DNA of 64,000 bases from JAPLYB01 sp964481435 (GTDB taxonomy: Archaea > Nanobdellota > Nanobdellia > Pacearchaeales > UBA284). The position numbers and the translations under genes are program-made. Location of the stretch: positions 26,194 through 90,193 of the forward strand of contig CAYZTH010000001.1 in assembly GCA_964481435.1 (NCBI GenBank), read 5' to 3'. The notes beneath the pieces were generated by a model. The model was not told the DNA's origin and searched no databases. It saw only the letters and a list, made by a program, of their open reading frames with translations. Shown one piece after another: positions 26,690 to 33,956 of this stretch (within the stretch, counting starts at the first letter, position 1; each line of letters starts with the position of its first letter).

Positions 26690-27691
26690 TTAGTTCAGAA
26701 GCCACCAAATTGTTTTTTTATTACATGCTGCGCAGAGAGGGACTTTATCGAACTCTCCAGCGAGATGATTCTCTCTAATTTTCTTTAATCTCTCTCCAAA
26801 CCAGATATCTTCTATACTACCCTCTTTTAGATTTCCTAGGACTTCTCTATGGTTCCAGTCATCGCAGCATAGGACAACATCGCCATTCCAATCAACGACC
26901 ATCTTTTGCCATATGAAGCTGCAAGGCCATCTTTTCTGATTTTTAAAATGAAAGCTTTTCTCAGAATCTTTATCCAGGTTTCCTGCCCAGTTTCTCTGAT
27001 TTAATATGTTAAGGCCATCAACAATATTCTTCCACTGTTTATAGAACTTTTTTATCTCTTTCCTGTTCTCATCAAGTTCGACAAGGACAAGTGAAACCGA
27101 GGGCTTTTTCAGGCCCAGTTCATTTCGCATTTTCATGAAGTTGATTATGTTCTCGCTGGTTTCGTCGAACCTTAATCCTACTCTTATCTTTTCGTAAGTC
27201 TCTTTTGAATATGCATCAAAGCTGATGGTTATCCAGTCTAGGCCAGATTCAATAAGCCTTTTTGATATCTCTAGCCCTAATAGAGATGCATTGCTGTAGA
27301 ATCCGACAATCAAGTCTTTGCTCTTCGCATACTTTATCTTCTCGATTATTGTCTGGTCAAGCAACGGTTCTCCGAAAAAAGAAAGAACAACACTTTTGAC
27401 GCCAAAACTTGCGCAATTATCAATTATTTTTTTATATAGGTTCATATCCATAAAACCTATTTCTTTCAGCAGATGATGGGGGCACATGACACAATTAGAA
27501 TTGCAAGCATTTGTCGTACCTATATCCAGGCTCATCGGCGGCTTGCCCTCTAAATTTTTTATTACTTTCTTGATTTTTTTATCATAGGCCTTTTTATAAA
27601 CGGGACTATTGATTATAAGTCGATTTGATAAGAATGCTCTTCCAATATTAAAACCAAGATTATTTGCCCTTATCTTATTTAGAATTTTCAT
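26690..27691 (-). CDS. Radical SAM protein with SPASM-like C-terminus
   Basis: 333 residues from the ATG at 27691 (a TTG two codons earlier is in frame). The radical SAM cluster motif is CNSNCVMC (C-x3-C-x2-C) near residue 64. A C-terminal cysteine-rich tail follows: CSF, CCDDW, then C-x2-C in LCAACNKK, as in SPASM domains that bind extra Fe-S clusters. Enzymes of this shape modify peptides or sugars. No precursor peptide gene is recognisable nearby. It converges with the HAD gene, and prefoldin alpha lies upstream. Confidence 0.85.
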   Translation of the reverse strand: MKILNKIRANNLGFNIGRAFLSNRLIINSPVYKKAYDKKIKKVIKNLEGKPPMSLDIGTTNACNSNCVMCPHHLLKEIGFMDMNLYKKIIDNCASFGVKSVVLSFFGEPLLDQTIIEKIKYAKSKDLIVGFYSNASLLGLEISKRLIESGLDWITISFDAYSKETYEKIRVGLRFDETSENIINFMKMRNELGLKKPSVSLVLVELDENRKEIKKFYKQWKNIVDGLNILNQRNWAGNLDKDSEKSFHFKNQKRWPCSFIWQKMVVDWNGDVVLCCDDWNHREVLGNLKEGSIEDIWFGERLKKIRENHLAGEFDKVPLCAACNKKTIWWLLN

Positions 27692-27710
27692 CAGCAAAAC
27701 CCTCCGATTT

Positions 27711-28118
27711 TCATTTTGATTGCTCGTCTACTAAACTTGCCTCAATCTTTTGCATCTTATGTACAACTGCTTCCATTTGTTCTGCAACTCTCTCTCTTAA
27801 GGCCATAAAATTCATTGCTTTCTTATCAAGAAGTGCTCGAGCCTCATCAACAGATTTTTTAGCAAAAACCTTTGCCCCTATTTCAACCATTACTTCTTTG
27901 TTATCCTGTAATTTTGATTTGACAAATATTCCCTGTCCAATTGGTGAAAGGGTCTCTTGACTGATGCCTGTTTCTTTTAATTCATTCAGAGACGAGCTTG
28001 TTGTCTGCAGTTCTAATACAAATTTTTCTATTGCTTGAAGTTGTTGTTCCATCTCCTGGAGCTTAGCCCCAAATAGATTGAATTCCATCACTGCCTTTTC
28101 CATTTCTTTATTGTTCAT
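27711..28118 (-). CDS. pfdA: Prefoldin alpha subunit
   Basis: 135 residues: a long N-terminal coiled coil (2-50), a central beta-hairpin region LSPIGQGIFVKSKLQ and MVEIGAKVFAKKS, and a second C-terminal coiled coil. This is the alpha-class layout with two hairpins. Prefoldin captures unfolded chains and hands them to the chaperonin. The next gene downstream on this strand (radical SAM) starts 20 nt after its stop. Confidence 0.9.
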   Translation of the reverse strand: MNNKEMEKAVMEFNLFGAKLQEMEQQLQAIEKFVLELQTTSSSLNELKETGISQETLSPIGQGIFVKSKLQDNKEVMVEIGAKVFAKKSVDEARALLDKKAMNFMALRERVAEQMEAVVHKMQKIEASLVDEQSK

Positions 28119-28148
28119 TTTTATTAAAACTAGATAAATTTACAGCTT

Positions 28149-28613
28149 TTAAAACTTTAGTATCTTCCTTGCAAGAAGGCTGAAGACAAAACTGAAAACT
28201 ATATAACAGAAGAACCAGCCTCCGCCATCATGAACTATTGGAAGATTTGCTCCCCAGTAAAAAATATTACCAATTTCTGCAGCAGCATACCAACTTCTCA
28301 GAAGACCAAAGATGATTATTACGGGTATGAATGTTATTATCATCGGCTTTAGAGACATCTTAAATGATTGCATGCTTAGCTTCATTATCTCGCTCTGAAG
28401 TTCATTCATCCTTGCAGGGTCTTTGACTGTTTTGATTTCTTTATTCAGTTCTTTCTGCCTTTCTGTTACCTCTTTGTATTTCTTATCTATAGTGAGCTTG
28501 TAGACCCAAGTCAATAAAAAAGAAAGAATCGCAGATACAATAATGATACTTACGAGCCCTTTGGGAAGTCCAATAGGTGCCCATTGAATAAAAGCAGTGA
28601 TAAAACTAACCAT
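28149..28613 (-). CDS. DUF106 / EMC3-like membrane protein (Oxa1 superfamily)
   Basis: 154 residues. TM1 is at about 15-38. A cytoplasmic coiled coil (41-85, KYKEVTERQKELNKEIK) follows, then two or three TM helices (about 88-150). This layout matches the archaeal Oxa1-like DUF106 proteins, which are thought to help insert membrane proteins and are commonly near secY, as here. The SecY gene is 1.4 kb upstream. TATA box at 28634-28644, 26 nt before the ATG. Confidence 0.85.
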   Translation of the reverse strand: MVSFITAFIQWAPIGLPKGLVSIIIVSAILSFLLTWVYKLTIDKKYKEVTERQKELNKEIKTVKDPARMNELQSEIMKLSMQSFKMSLKPMIITFIPVIIIFGLLRSWYAAAEIGNIFYWGANLPIVHDGGGWFFCYIVFSFVFSLLARKILKF

Positions 28614-28633
28614 CTAAAAGAAAGTCATTTACG

Positions 28634-28644
28634 GCTTTTAAACC
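28634..28644 (-). promoter_or_regulatory. TATA box of DUF106 gene
   Basis: GGTTTAAAAGC on the minus strand, 26 nt before the start at 28613. Confidence 0.6.
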
Positions 28645-28678
28645 TTATGAAAAGAAAAAAAGAAAAAAATAAAATTAA

Positions 28679-29233
28679 TTAATCCCTTGCGCAACAATGA
28701 TAATGAAATTGACCTGCACAGCATTTTCCATTCTGTGAAAACCAAAACTCATCAAATTTCGCTCCCGGAGTCGTATCTGGAAGCGTCGCATTTGTTACAG
28801 TTATCAAACATTTACCATCAGAACATCCGTCAGGACAATAAATCAGTGTTCTATTTGCCACATTATTCCAGCAGTAAAATTCTGCAGTTACATTAGACAT
28901 TGTTACATTTTTACCCTTTTCCCAACAGAAGTCAGTGTAGGTTTTTCCGTTATATCTCACAGTTCCTTTTGTGTAAGGTTTTATTCCACCATCCGTGTCT
29001 GTACAATTTGTTCCGTTACTGGCCGATAACAAAGAACTGGTTGTTGGTGTAAAAAGTGAAGCTCCAGCATACTCGCTATCAGTTGGGGCTGTTGAGACTG
29101 GAAAAAGTAAGTCTGAGAAGCTTAAACCAATTGCGGCTGCTAATAGAACTGCAACCACCACAAGAACAGCAAAAATTGCCTTGTTATGGCTAGAATTGTT
29201 GTTGTTTTGTATCGCTTTCAAATTATTTTTCAT
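28679..29233 (-). CDS. Cysteine-rich surface protein, paralog A
   Basis: 184 residues from the ATG at 29233. A Shine-Dalgarno GGAGG at 29240-29244 decides this start. Residues 1-17 are polar, a single TM runs from about 18 to 42, and the rest should be outside the cell. The ectodomain opens with TNCTDTDGG and has a DFC...EFYC...CPDGCSDGKC pattern, a Cys-rich module like the repeats seen in DPANN surface proteins. Several N-x-S/T sequons make it a likely AglB substrate. The first 58 residues match paralog B almost exactly. Role unknown. Confidence 0.75.
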   Translation of the reverse strand: MKNNLKAIQNNNNSSHNKAIFAVLVVVAVLLAAAIGLSFSDLLFPVSTAPTDSEYAGASLFTPTTSSLLSASNGTNCTDTDGGIKPYTKGTVRYNGKTYTDFCWEKGKNVTMSNVTAEFYCWNNVANRTLIYCPDGCSDGKCLITVTNATLPDTTPGAKFDEFWFSQNGKCCAGQFHYHCCARD

Positions 29234-29253
29234 ATTAAACCTCCTTTCAATCA
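29061..29253 (-). repeat. Duplicated leader, copy A (193 nt)
   Basis: Spans the Shine-Dalgarno site, start codon and first 58 codons of paralog A. It matches 29754-29946 at 191 of 193 positions by eye (one T/G and one T/C difference). Sequence on both sides diverges abruptly. Confidence 0.9.
29240..29244 (-). promoter_or_regulatory. Shine-Dalgarno site of paralog A
   Basis: GGAGG lies 6 nt before the ATG at 29233. Unusual here, since most genes look leaderless. Confidence 0.75.
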
Positions 29254-29284
29254 ATCTATTTTATTAATTAAAAAGAAGCTAGAA

Positions 29285-29298
29285 TATACTTATATATC
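29285..29298 (-). promoter_or_regulatory. TATA box of paralog A
   Basis: GATATATAAGTATA on the minus strand, about 58 nt before the start, leaving room for a leader of about 30 nt. Confidence 0.5.
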
Positions 29299-29335
29299 TT
29301 TTGAAAAGAAAAAAATAAAAAAAGAAAAAATAAAA

Positions 29336-29926
29336 TTAAACTCCTTGTGGGAAATAGCACGCGTCCCAGCAATAATCTTTGTTATTGTATTTTATCATAC
29401 ATACTTCATAGCAAAGGGATGATGCGACATCCATTTCCGCTCTAGCTTCGCCATAAATTTCATTTGATACATTAAAGCATGCCCCATTACTGCAGCTTAA
29501 ATTATATGCCAAGCAGTTATATTCCGTGTAGCGACATTCATCTTTTAAACAGTAGAACTCCCTGAGCCATGATCTGCTCTTACAGAAGTCTGTGCAAATC
29601 CAAGTTGAATTATAATAAACGCAACCCGTTTTATTTAAATTCATTTTAGGGGCCCGGGTTATACCCTTTAGATAGATGTTTGCACCACCATCAGAATCTG
29701 TGCAATTCGTCTGATTTCCTAAAGTTAGGCTTGTTCCCATTCCGCCTAAACTTGCTCCAGCATACTCGCTATCAGTTGGGGCTGTTGAGACTGGAAAAAG
29801 TAAGTCTGAGAAGCTTAAACCAATTGCGGCTGCTAATAGAACGGCAACCACCACAAGAACAGCAAAAATTGCCTTGTTATGGCTAGAATTGTTGTTGCTT
29901 TGTATCGCTTTCAAATTATTTTTCAT
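29336..29926 (-). CDS. Cysteine-rich surface protein, paralog B
   Basis: 196 residues from the ATG at 29926, fixed by GGAGG at 29933-29937. The cytoplasmic leader and TM are the same as paralog A (one difference in the first 58 residues). The ectodomain is different but on the same plan: TNCTDSDGG, TDFC, EFYC, then CSNGACF, followed by an extra tail with CYEVCM and YCWDACYF. More cysteines than A, several N-glycosylation sequons. Lies between paralog A and secY. A conserved anchor with a changeable outer domain suggests surface variation; that is inference. Confidence 0.75.
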   Translation of the reverse strand: MKNNLKAIQSNNNSSHNKAIFAVLVVVAVLLAAAIGLSFSDLLFPVSTAPTDSEYAGASLGGMGTSLTLGNQTNCTDSDGGANIYLKGITRAPKMNLNKTGCVYYNSTWICTDFCKSRSWLREFYCLKDECRYTEYNCLAYNLSCSNGACFNVSNEIYGEARAEMDVASSLCYEVCMIKYNNKDYCWDACYFPQGV

Positions 29927-29946
29927 ATTAAACCTCCTTTCAATCA
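29754..29946 (-). repeat. Duplicated leader, copy B (193 nt)
   Basis: Partner of 29061-29253; covers the ribosome-binding site and first 58 codons of paralog B. Confidence 0.9.
29933..29937 (-). promoter_or_regulatory. Shine-Dalgarno site of paralog B
   Basis: GGAGG 6 nt before the ATG at 29926; inside the duplicated block. Confidence 0.75.
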
Positions 29947-29978
29947 CTTAAAATTATGATAATAGCTAAGTTAGAAGC

Positions 29979-29990
29979 GGTTTATATATC
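29979..29990 (-). promoter_or_regulatory. TATA box of paralog B
   Basis: GATATATAAACC on the minus strand, about 58 nt before the start codon, the same spacing as in paralog A although this part is outside the duplicated block. Confidence 0.5.
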
Positions 29991-30006
29991 TTTTTACAGA
30001 ATATCT

Positions 30007-31392
30007 TTACTGTGCTGCAACAAACTTTCTAGCCAATGGACTTGAATCCATTGCATGCTGCTGAGCAATATCCTCATACATCTTGTATAAGATCATGACT
30101 GCAAGCAGGATTCCTGTTCCCCGAACTAATGCCCCAGTTATATCTGCCAGAGCAGCGATTAAACCAACTGCTGCTCCTCCCATGATTGTTAGTGGCATGA
30201 TGTATCTAGATAAGATTGATTCTATTACTCGTGGGTCTCTTCTGAATCCAGCTACTTGTAATCCGCTTGAAGAAATCTGACTAGCCTGATTTGAAGCATC
30301 CATCCCCGATGTTTTGACCCAGAATACTGCAAATACAATTGAACCAGCTACCATGAACAGGATATAAAATAGTGATTGAGCAAGCATAACTGGTTGTAAA
30401 GATCCCTTGATTATCGGTTCAATTATCCCATTGTTTGGAGGGGATAGCCAAAATGCGAGTCCTGATTGTGCAACGCCGTTGCTGAAATGCCCTAGGAAAG
30501 TGGCTTTCTTTGCAACATTTTCTGCCAGTGTCGCAACAAGTTGCAGATTAGCGTGCAGAGCAGCAGTCAAAATAACGGGGATGTTACTTGTATAGAAAAA
30601 TGATAGCGGCCACCGGATATTCATTCCACGGATTCTTCCGAAAGATAGGGGGACCTCGACTTTGATTGATTGCGTATAAACCACAACAAAGAAAACAACA
30701 ACTGTTGCAGCAATAGCTGCAAATGCAACACTAGCAGTTATAATTGATCCTGGACTGCTTGGATTAATTAATGAGTTGATTAAGACCAATACCTTTCCTG
30801 TTGGTTGGATAACTCTTCCAGCCCCTAGGAAGCCGAATGCTTTTGTGAAAAGCTGCCAGGCAACACCACCGACAATGAATAAACTGACTCCCGAACCAAA
30901 TCCATATTTAGAGACTACTTCATCCATAAGCAGGACCATTACTCCTCCGATGATTAATTGAAGTATAACCAGCCACTCAAATCCAGGCATTGCTCTGATT
31001 CCGCCCATAAGGACGTAGATTAGCGCTTCGAAAACAACGAAGAATAAGGATAGTACTTTTTGCAGACCCTCAAAGAGTTTTTTCCCGTTTGGATCCTGTA
31101 AATCAATATTCAATATTTTTGAACCAACTAAAAGTTGCAATACGATAGATGCAGTAACAATCGGCCCGATACCTAGGCTCATCAGGCTGCCGAAGCTTGC
31201 TCCAAAGATGATTGATAAGAATTCGAATTGGCTTAGGGCACTTGCTTCAAGTTTATACAATGGGATATTAGAGAGAATGAAAAAGAAACCAAGTATAATT
31301 AAAGTCCACTTCAACCTCTTACTGAACTCTAATTTTTTTTCAGCAGGGCCCTCGACTGCAGGCAAGTTCAACAATAAATCCTTTAAGGCCAT
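30007..31392 (-). CDS. secY: Protein translocase SecY (Sec61 alpha)
   Basis: 461 residues, ten TM helices. Forms the protein-conducting channel with SecE (35916-36098 here). Recognisable parts are the plug region after TM1, QLLVGSKILNIDLQDPNGK, the VEVPLSFGRIRGMNIRWPLSFFYTSNIPVIL cytosolic loop in two blocks around GMNIRWP, and RDPRVIESILSRYIMPLTI. It directly follows rpl15, as at the end of the classic archaeal spc ribosomal operon, with an 18-nt gap. Confidence 0.96.
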   Translation of the reverse strand: MALKDLLLNLPAVEGPAEKKLEFSKRLKWTLIILGFFFILSNIPLYKLEASALSQFEFLSIIFGASFGSLMSLGIGPIVTASIVLQLLVGSKILNIDLQDPNGKKLFEGLQKVLSLFFVVFEALIYVLMGGIRAMPGFEWLVILQLIIGGVMVLLMDEVVSKYGFGSGVSLFIVGGVAWQLFTKAFGFLGAGRVIQPTGKVLVLINSLINPSSPGSIITASVAFAAIAATVVVFFVVVYTQSIKVEVPLSFGRIRGMNIRWPLSFFYTSNIPVILTAALHANLQLVATLAENVAKKATFLGHFSNGVAQSGLAFWLSPPNNGIIEPIIKGSLQPVMLAQSLFYILFMVAGSIVFAVFWVKTSGMDASNQASQISSSGLQVAGFRRDPRVIESILSRYIMPLTIMGGAAVGLIAALADITGALVRGTGILLAVMILYKMYEDIAQQHAMDSSPLARKFVAAQ

Positions 31393-31410
31393 TTTTTCTT
31401 TTTTCCTTTA

Positions 31411-31836
31411 TTATATTTTAATAGATCCGCCGGCTTTTGTAATCTTTTCTTCAGCTGCTTTCGAAAAACCAGAAGCCGCAATAAAAAGTTTTTTATTAAC
31501 TTTTCCAGAACTCAAAATCTTGAAACCTTTCATATCAACATCAAAACCGTCGCCTGTTTTTTTGGCTTTTCCTTTTTTAATCAGTACTTCAATTTTATCA
31601 TTGATAAATCCTACATTGACGCCCCTGATTTTTTTATGCCTGCTTGTAAAACCATGTTTTCCAAAATAATCTGGCGCATATTTCAGGACCCAGAGTCTCT
31701 TTTGTCCGGCCCTTTTTCCTGTTCCGGCCATACCCTTTCCTCCGCGATGTCCCTTTCCTCGGTAATTTTGTCTTGAGCCTGTTCCAGCTGTTCTGCTTCC
31801 TCTTAACCTGGATCTTTTAGTTCTTTTTCGGTTCAT
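31411..31836 (-). CDS. rpl15: Ribosomal protein uL15
   Basis: 141 residues from the ATG at 31836, which lies 2 nt after the eL40 stop; the open frame to 31896 overlaps eL40 and is rejected. The N-terminus MNRKRTKRSRLRG and the Gly/Arg-rich GTGSRQNYRGKGHRGGKG segment are typical of archaeal L15. The globular C-terminal half holds KILSSGKVNKKLFIAA. Cotranscribed with eL40 upstream and secY downstream. Confidence 0.94.
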   Translation of the reverse strand: MNRKRTKRSRLRGSRTAGTGSRQNYRGKGHRGGKGMAGTGKRAGQKRLWVLKYAPDYFGKHGFTSRHKKIRGVNVGFINDKIEVLIKKGKAKKTGDGFDVDMKGFKILSSGKVNKKLFIAASGFSKAAEEKITKAGGSIKI

Positions 31837-31838
31837 TT

Positions 31839-32012
31839 TTACTTGACTACCTTCCTGCTTTTTGGCTTGAAAATTTTTGCAAGGCACTTTCTGCATCTGA
31901 CTTTTCCTTCAGCAATCTTTCTTGCTTCAACTCTTAGTTTTGCTCCACAGTTCTTACATACAAAGACATTCTTAAAGAGCCTTGCCTGCGCCGCTTCTAT
32001 TTTTCCAGCCAT
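31839..32012 (-). CDS. rpl40e: Ribosomal protein eL40 (57 residues)
   Basis: 57 residues from the ATG at 32012, short enough to be missed by a 60-residue cutoff. It contains the zinc ribbon VCKNCGAKLR followed by VRCRKCLAK (two C-x2-C pairs), the ARLFKN entry motif and a basic FKPKSRK tail, all typical of archaeal eL40. The stop is 2 nt before the rpl15 start. The eL40-L15-SecY order is compact and in keeping with a ribosomal operon. Confidence 0.92.
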   Translation of the reverse strand: MAGKIEAAQARLFKNVFVCKNCGAKLRVEARKIAEGKVRCRKCLAKIFKPKSRKVVK

Positions 32013-32041
32013 TTTTGTTTATATTTTATTATTTAATTATT

Positions 32042-32109
32042 TCAAGACTGCCGCGGTACTCGGGGTGACTTGTTAGGGGTCGCAACCCATACGAACACAA
32101 TGTGTCTTG
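32042..32109. ncRNA. GC-rich structured element, candidate small RNA
   Basis: A GC-rich patch in an AT-rich intergenic gap. CAAGAC (32043-32048) pairs with GTCTTG (32103-32108), with a T-G wobble beyond. Inside, TCG/CGA, GGGT/ACCC and GAC/GTC make a broken stem with two 3-nt bulges on one strand. The layout (outer stem, two-sided loop, inner stem with short bulges) recalls archaeal H/ACA guide RNAs, but no clear ACA box follows. It does not fold as a tRNA. Strand not resolved; it could also be the 5' leader of the eL40 operon. Confidence 0.4.
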
Positions 32110-32140
32110 GTAATCTTATTTAGTATTATAAATGTTCTTA

Positions 32141-32533
32141 TTATATCAATCTCTTTATTATCCTCTTGCCCTCAACATCCCAGTATTCAACATTCTGGTT
32201 CTCTACTATGTCAGATAATAAGTCACTAGCAACCTTTATTTCCGAACTTTCAAATGTTTCAAGGTCCATTATATTTGCCATGCCGGTCTCTTTGTTGACC
32301 CCAAGCACTTGTGCTCTCTTTTTTTCAATCATAGGGACTTCAAATCTTTCTGAACCCGGAACTGCTATAATCTTTTTCTTATCATCAATGATGCCGATAG
32401 CCTCAATTCTGCACTTGCTGGCGCCGTGTTTTCCACTTTTACTTATATCAATGTTTTTTACAGTGCAGGCAACACCATCAATTATGATACTATTTCCACA
32501 CTTGACATTGTTTGCATCAACAAGATTTGCCAT
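32141..32533 (-). CDS. Translation factor aIF5A
   Basis: 130 residues. The N-terminal SH3-like domain carries the SGKHGAS loop whose lysine is hypusinated in archaea and eukaryotes; the C-terminal OB domain follows (IMDLETFESSEIKV). It helps ribosomes through poorly reacting peptide bonds. Monocistronic or first gene before the eL40 operon. Length and motif leave little doubt. Confidence 0.95.
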   Translation of the reverse strand: MANLVDANNVKCGNSIIIDGVACTVKNIDISKSGKHGASKCRIEAIGIIDDKKKIIAVPGSERFEVPMIEKKRAQVLGVNKETGMANIMDLETFESSEIKVASDLLSDIVENQNVEYWDVEGKRIIKRLI

Positions 32534-32583
32534 GAACTACAAGAAAAAATTAATTTTTAAACCTTCGCTTTTCAATAAGAAGT

Positions 32584-33045
32584 TCACGAAGCCTTCGCTT
32601 CGACCTTTTTTGTTCTATTCTTTCTTTGTTCGTCCATATAAACTAAAGTATTATATCTCATCTTAATATGCCGTCCAATCTTTTCGGCAGTGGGCGTATC
32701 TCTGATTTGGTTATAAGGAATCCAATGCATCGCAGCGTATGTAACAACCACTCCTTGACTTAATTTGCTAGCGTCTGCGGTAATTAGTTCAATGACTGGT
32801 TTTGTTTTTGCAAGAAGTTTATCTAGATAAGTTTTCCATACGTCTTCCCTAATAGCTTCATATGTCTTAAAAGCCGCTTCACTTTTTTGCCTGCTGTCTT
32901 GAACAGACATGTTTCCAGCCATTACAATGTTTAAGAGTCTAGAACACTCGCCAAAATAGGTTTTTGCAGCCTCATCGTTCCTTTTATTAGTTGCCCATTC
33001 GTGATAAAGACCATCGATTTCTTGTAATTCGGCTACTAGATTCAT
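32584..33045 (-). CDS. Uncharacterised protein
   Basis: 153 residues, mostly helical by eye, no TM segment and no recognised motif. The middle (KLSQGVVVTYAAMHWIPYNQ) is the most hydrophobic part; the C-terminus is basic (KNRTKKVEAK). The ATG at 33045 is 5 nt after the stop of 33051-33482, so the two unknown genes are cotranscribed. Not recognised as a known family. Confidence 0.65.
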   Translation of the reverse strand: MNLVAELQEIDGLYHEWATNKRNDEAAKTYFGECSRLLNIVMAGNMSVQDSRQKSEAAFKTYEAIREDVWKTYLDKLLAKTKPVIELITADASKLSQGVVVTYAAMHWIPYNQIRDTPTAEKIGRHIKMRYNTLVYMDEQRKNRTKKVEAKAS

Positions 33046-33050
33046 TTTAA

Positions 33051-33482
33051 TCAGAAATTCCTTTTGATATTCTCTTTAATGGCATTCATATCATCTTTTC
33101 TGCCCTTTTTGCCAGTCCTTTTCAATTTTGGAAAGACCATGCTGACTGGTTTTGTTGTTTTTGAGGTCTTTGGTCGTGGAACAGTTATTGGCCTGCCTCT
33201 TGCTATCTCTTTCATGATCTGTTCGACCTCCTCTCTTGCTTGTTTTATCTCCTCTCTTGTCTTAGAGCTCTTTTTAGGAGCAATTTCTTTTAAAACACCT
33301 TCAAGAAGCTGGATTTTAAGTTCTTGTTCATAGATTTTCCTTGCCATGATTCCCATAGCAGTCCATATCTGGGCATTTGCAGGCTTATTAGAATTTTTAT
33401 ATGCTGGAAAGAAAGTAGTTTTTTTGATAAGGTCCTCAACATACTGCCCTATGTCTTTATCGAGTTCTTTTCTCCATTCCAT
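33051..33482 (-). CDS. Uncharacterised coiled-coil protein
   Basis: 143 residues. After a short N-terminal domain (KDIGQYVEDLIKKTTFFPAY) comes a coiled coil (about residues 50-95). A Pro/Thr/Lys-rich linker (PITVPRPKTSKTTKP) leads to a very basic end (KRTGKKGRKDD). The charge pattern would fit nucleic-acid or ribosome binding, but nothing firm can be said. First gene of a pair with 32584-33045. Confidence 0.65.
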   Translation of the reverse strand: MEWRKELDKDIGQYVEDLIKKTTFFPAYKNSNKPANAQIWTAMGIMARKIYEQELKIQLLEGVLKEIAPKKSSKTREEIKQAREEVEQIMKEIARGRPITVPRPKTSKTTKPVSMVFPKLKRTGKKGRKDDMNAIKENIKRNF

Positions 33483-33551
33483 TAAATTTTAATCTTTTTA
33501 TAATATTTAAGCTTTATTGTGATGTATTAACTAAAAAATGAATAAAAGAAA

Positions 33552-33563
33552 AGTTTAAAAATA
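33552..33563 (+). promoter_or_regulatory. TATA box of the 112-residue gene
   Basis: AGTTTAAAAATA centred 25 nt before the ATG at 33582. Confidence 0.55.
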
Positions 33564-33581
33564 AAAAGGGTATATCAAAAA

Positions 33582-33920
33582 ATGAGTTTTGTCAATAATG
33601 GTCATGATATTCTTCGCAGGAGAAACAAAGAAAAACTGTTAAAGGTATTGGCTACTGCGGGTTTTAAAATAAAAAAGGGCGGAGAAAATATTCAAATTCG
33701 TGTCCCGGATTTAGCGGGGGTAGTTGCTGAAATAAGCCCATTTTATGCTTTGAATAGGGGGCCGGGCAAGCAAGAGGGATTTGGCACCCACTCAACAGGG
33801 GACTTTTTAATAAATTATCCTGCTCAAGTCCGAAGTCCGGAGTATGCACAAGCCCAGAAAATAATACATCTGCTATACGTAGATAGTGTTTGGACAGATA
33901 CTGGCAGATTAAAAGATTAA
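33582..33920 (+). CDS. Uncharacterised small basic protein
   Basis: 112 residues. The N-terminus looks like a short helical/basic module (LRRRNKEKLLKVLATAGF) followed by strands (IQIRVPDLAGVVAEI) and a YALNRGPGKQEGFGTH loop. No TM helix, no cysteine. The upstream TATA box and the tight spacing to the FKBP gene (36 nt, with its own TATA box) support a real gene. Family not recognised. Confidence 0.6.
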   Translation: MSFVNNGHDILRRRNKEKLLKVLATAGFKIKKGGENIQIRVPDLAGVVAEISPFYALNRGPGKQEGFGTHSTGDFLINYPAQVRSPEYAQAQKIIHLLYVDSVWTDTGRLKD

Positions 33921-33925
33921 GCAAT

Positions 33926-33937
33926 AACTTTAAAACC
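33926..33937 (+). promoter_or_regulatory. TATA box of FKBP gene
   Basis: AACTTTAAAACC centred 25 nt before the ATG at 33957. Confidence 0.6.
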
Positions 33938-33956
33938 CTTCTTTTCTAAGAAAATC

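Noticed and set aside
31837..31896. Upstream extension of L15
   Set aside because: It overlaps eL40 in another frame, and the archaeal L15 N-terminus begins at the internal ATG.
32042..32109. GC-rich element as a tRNA
   Set aside because: No T arm or anticodon arm of normal size on either strand; only the outer stem fits.
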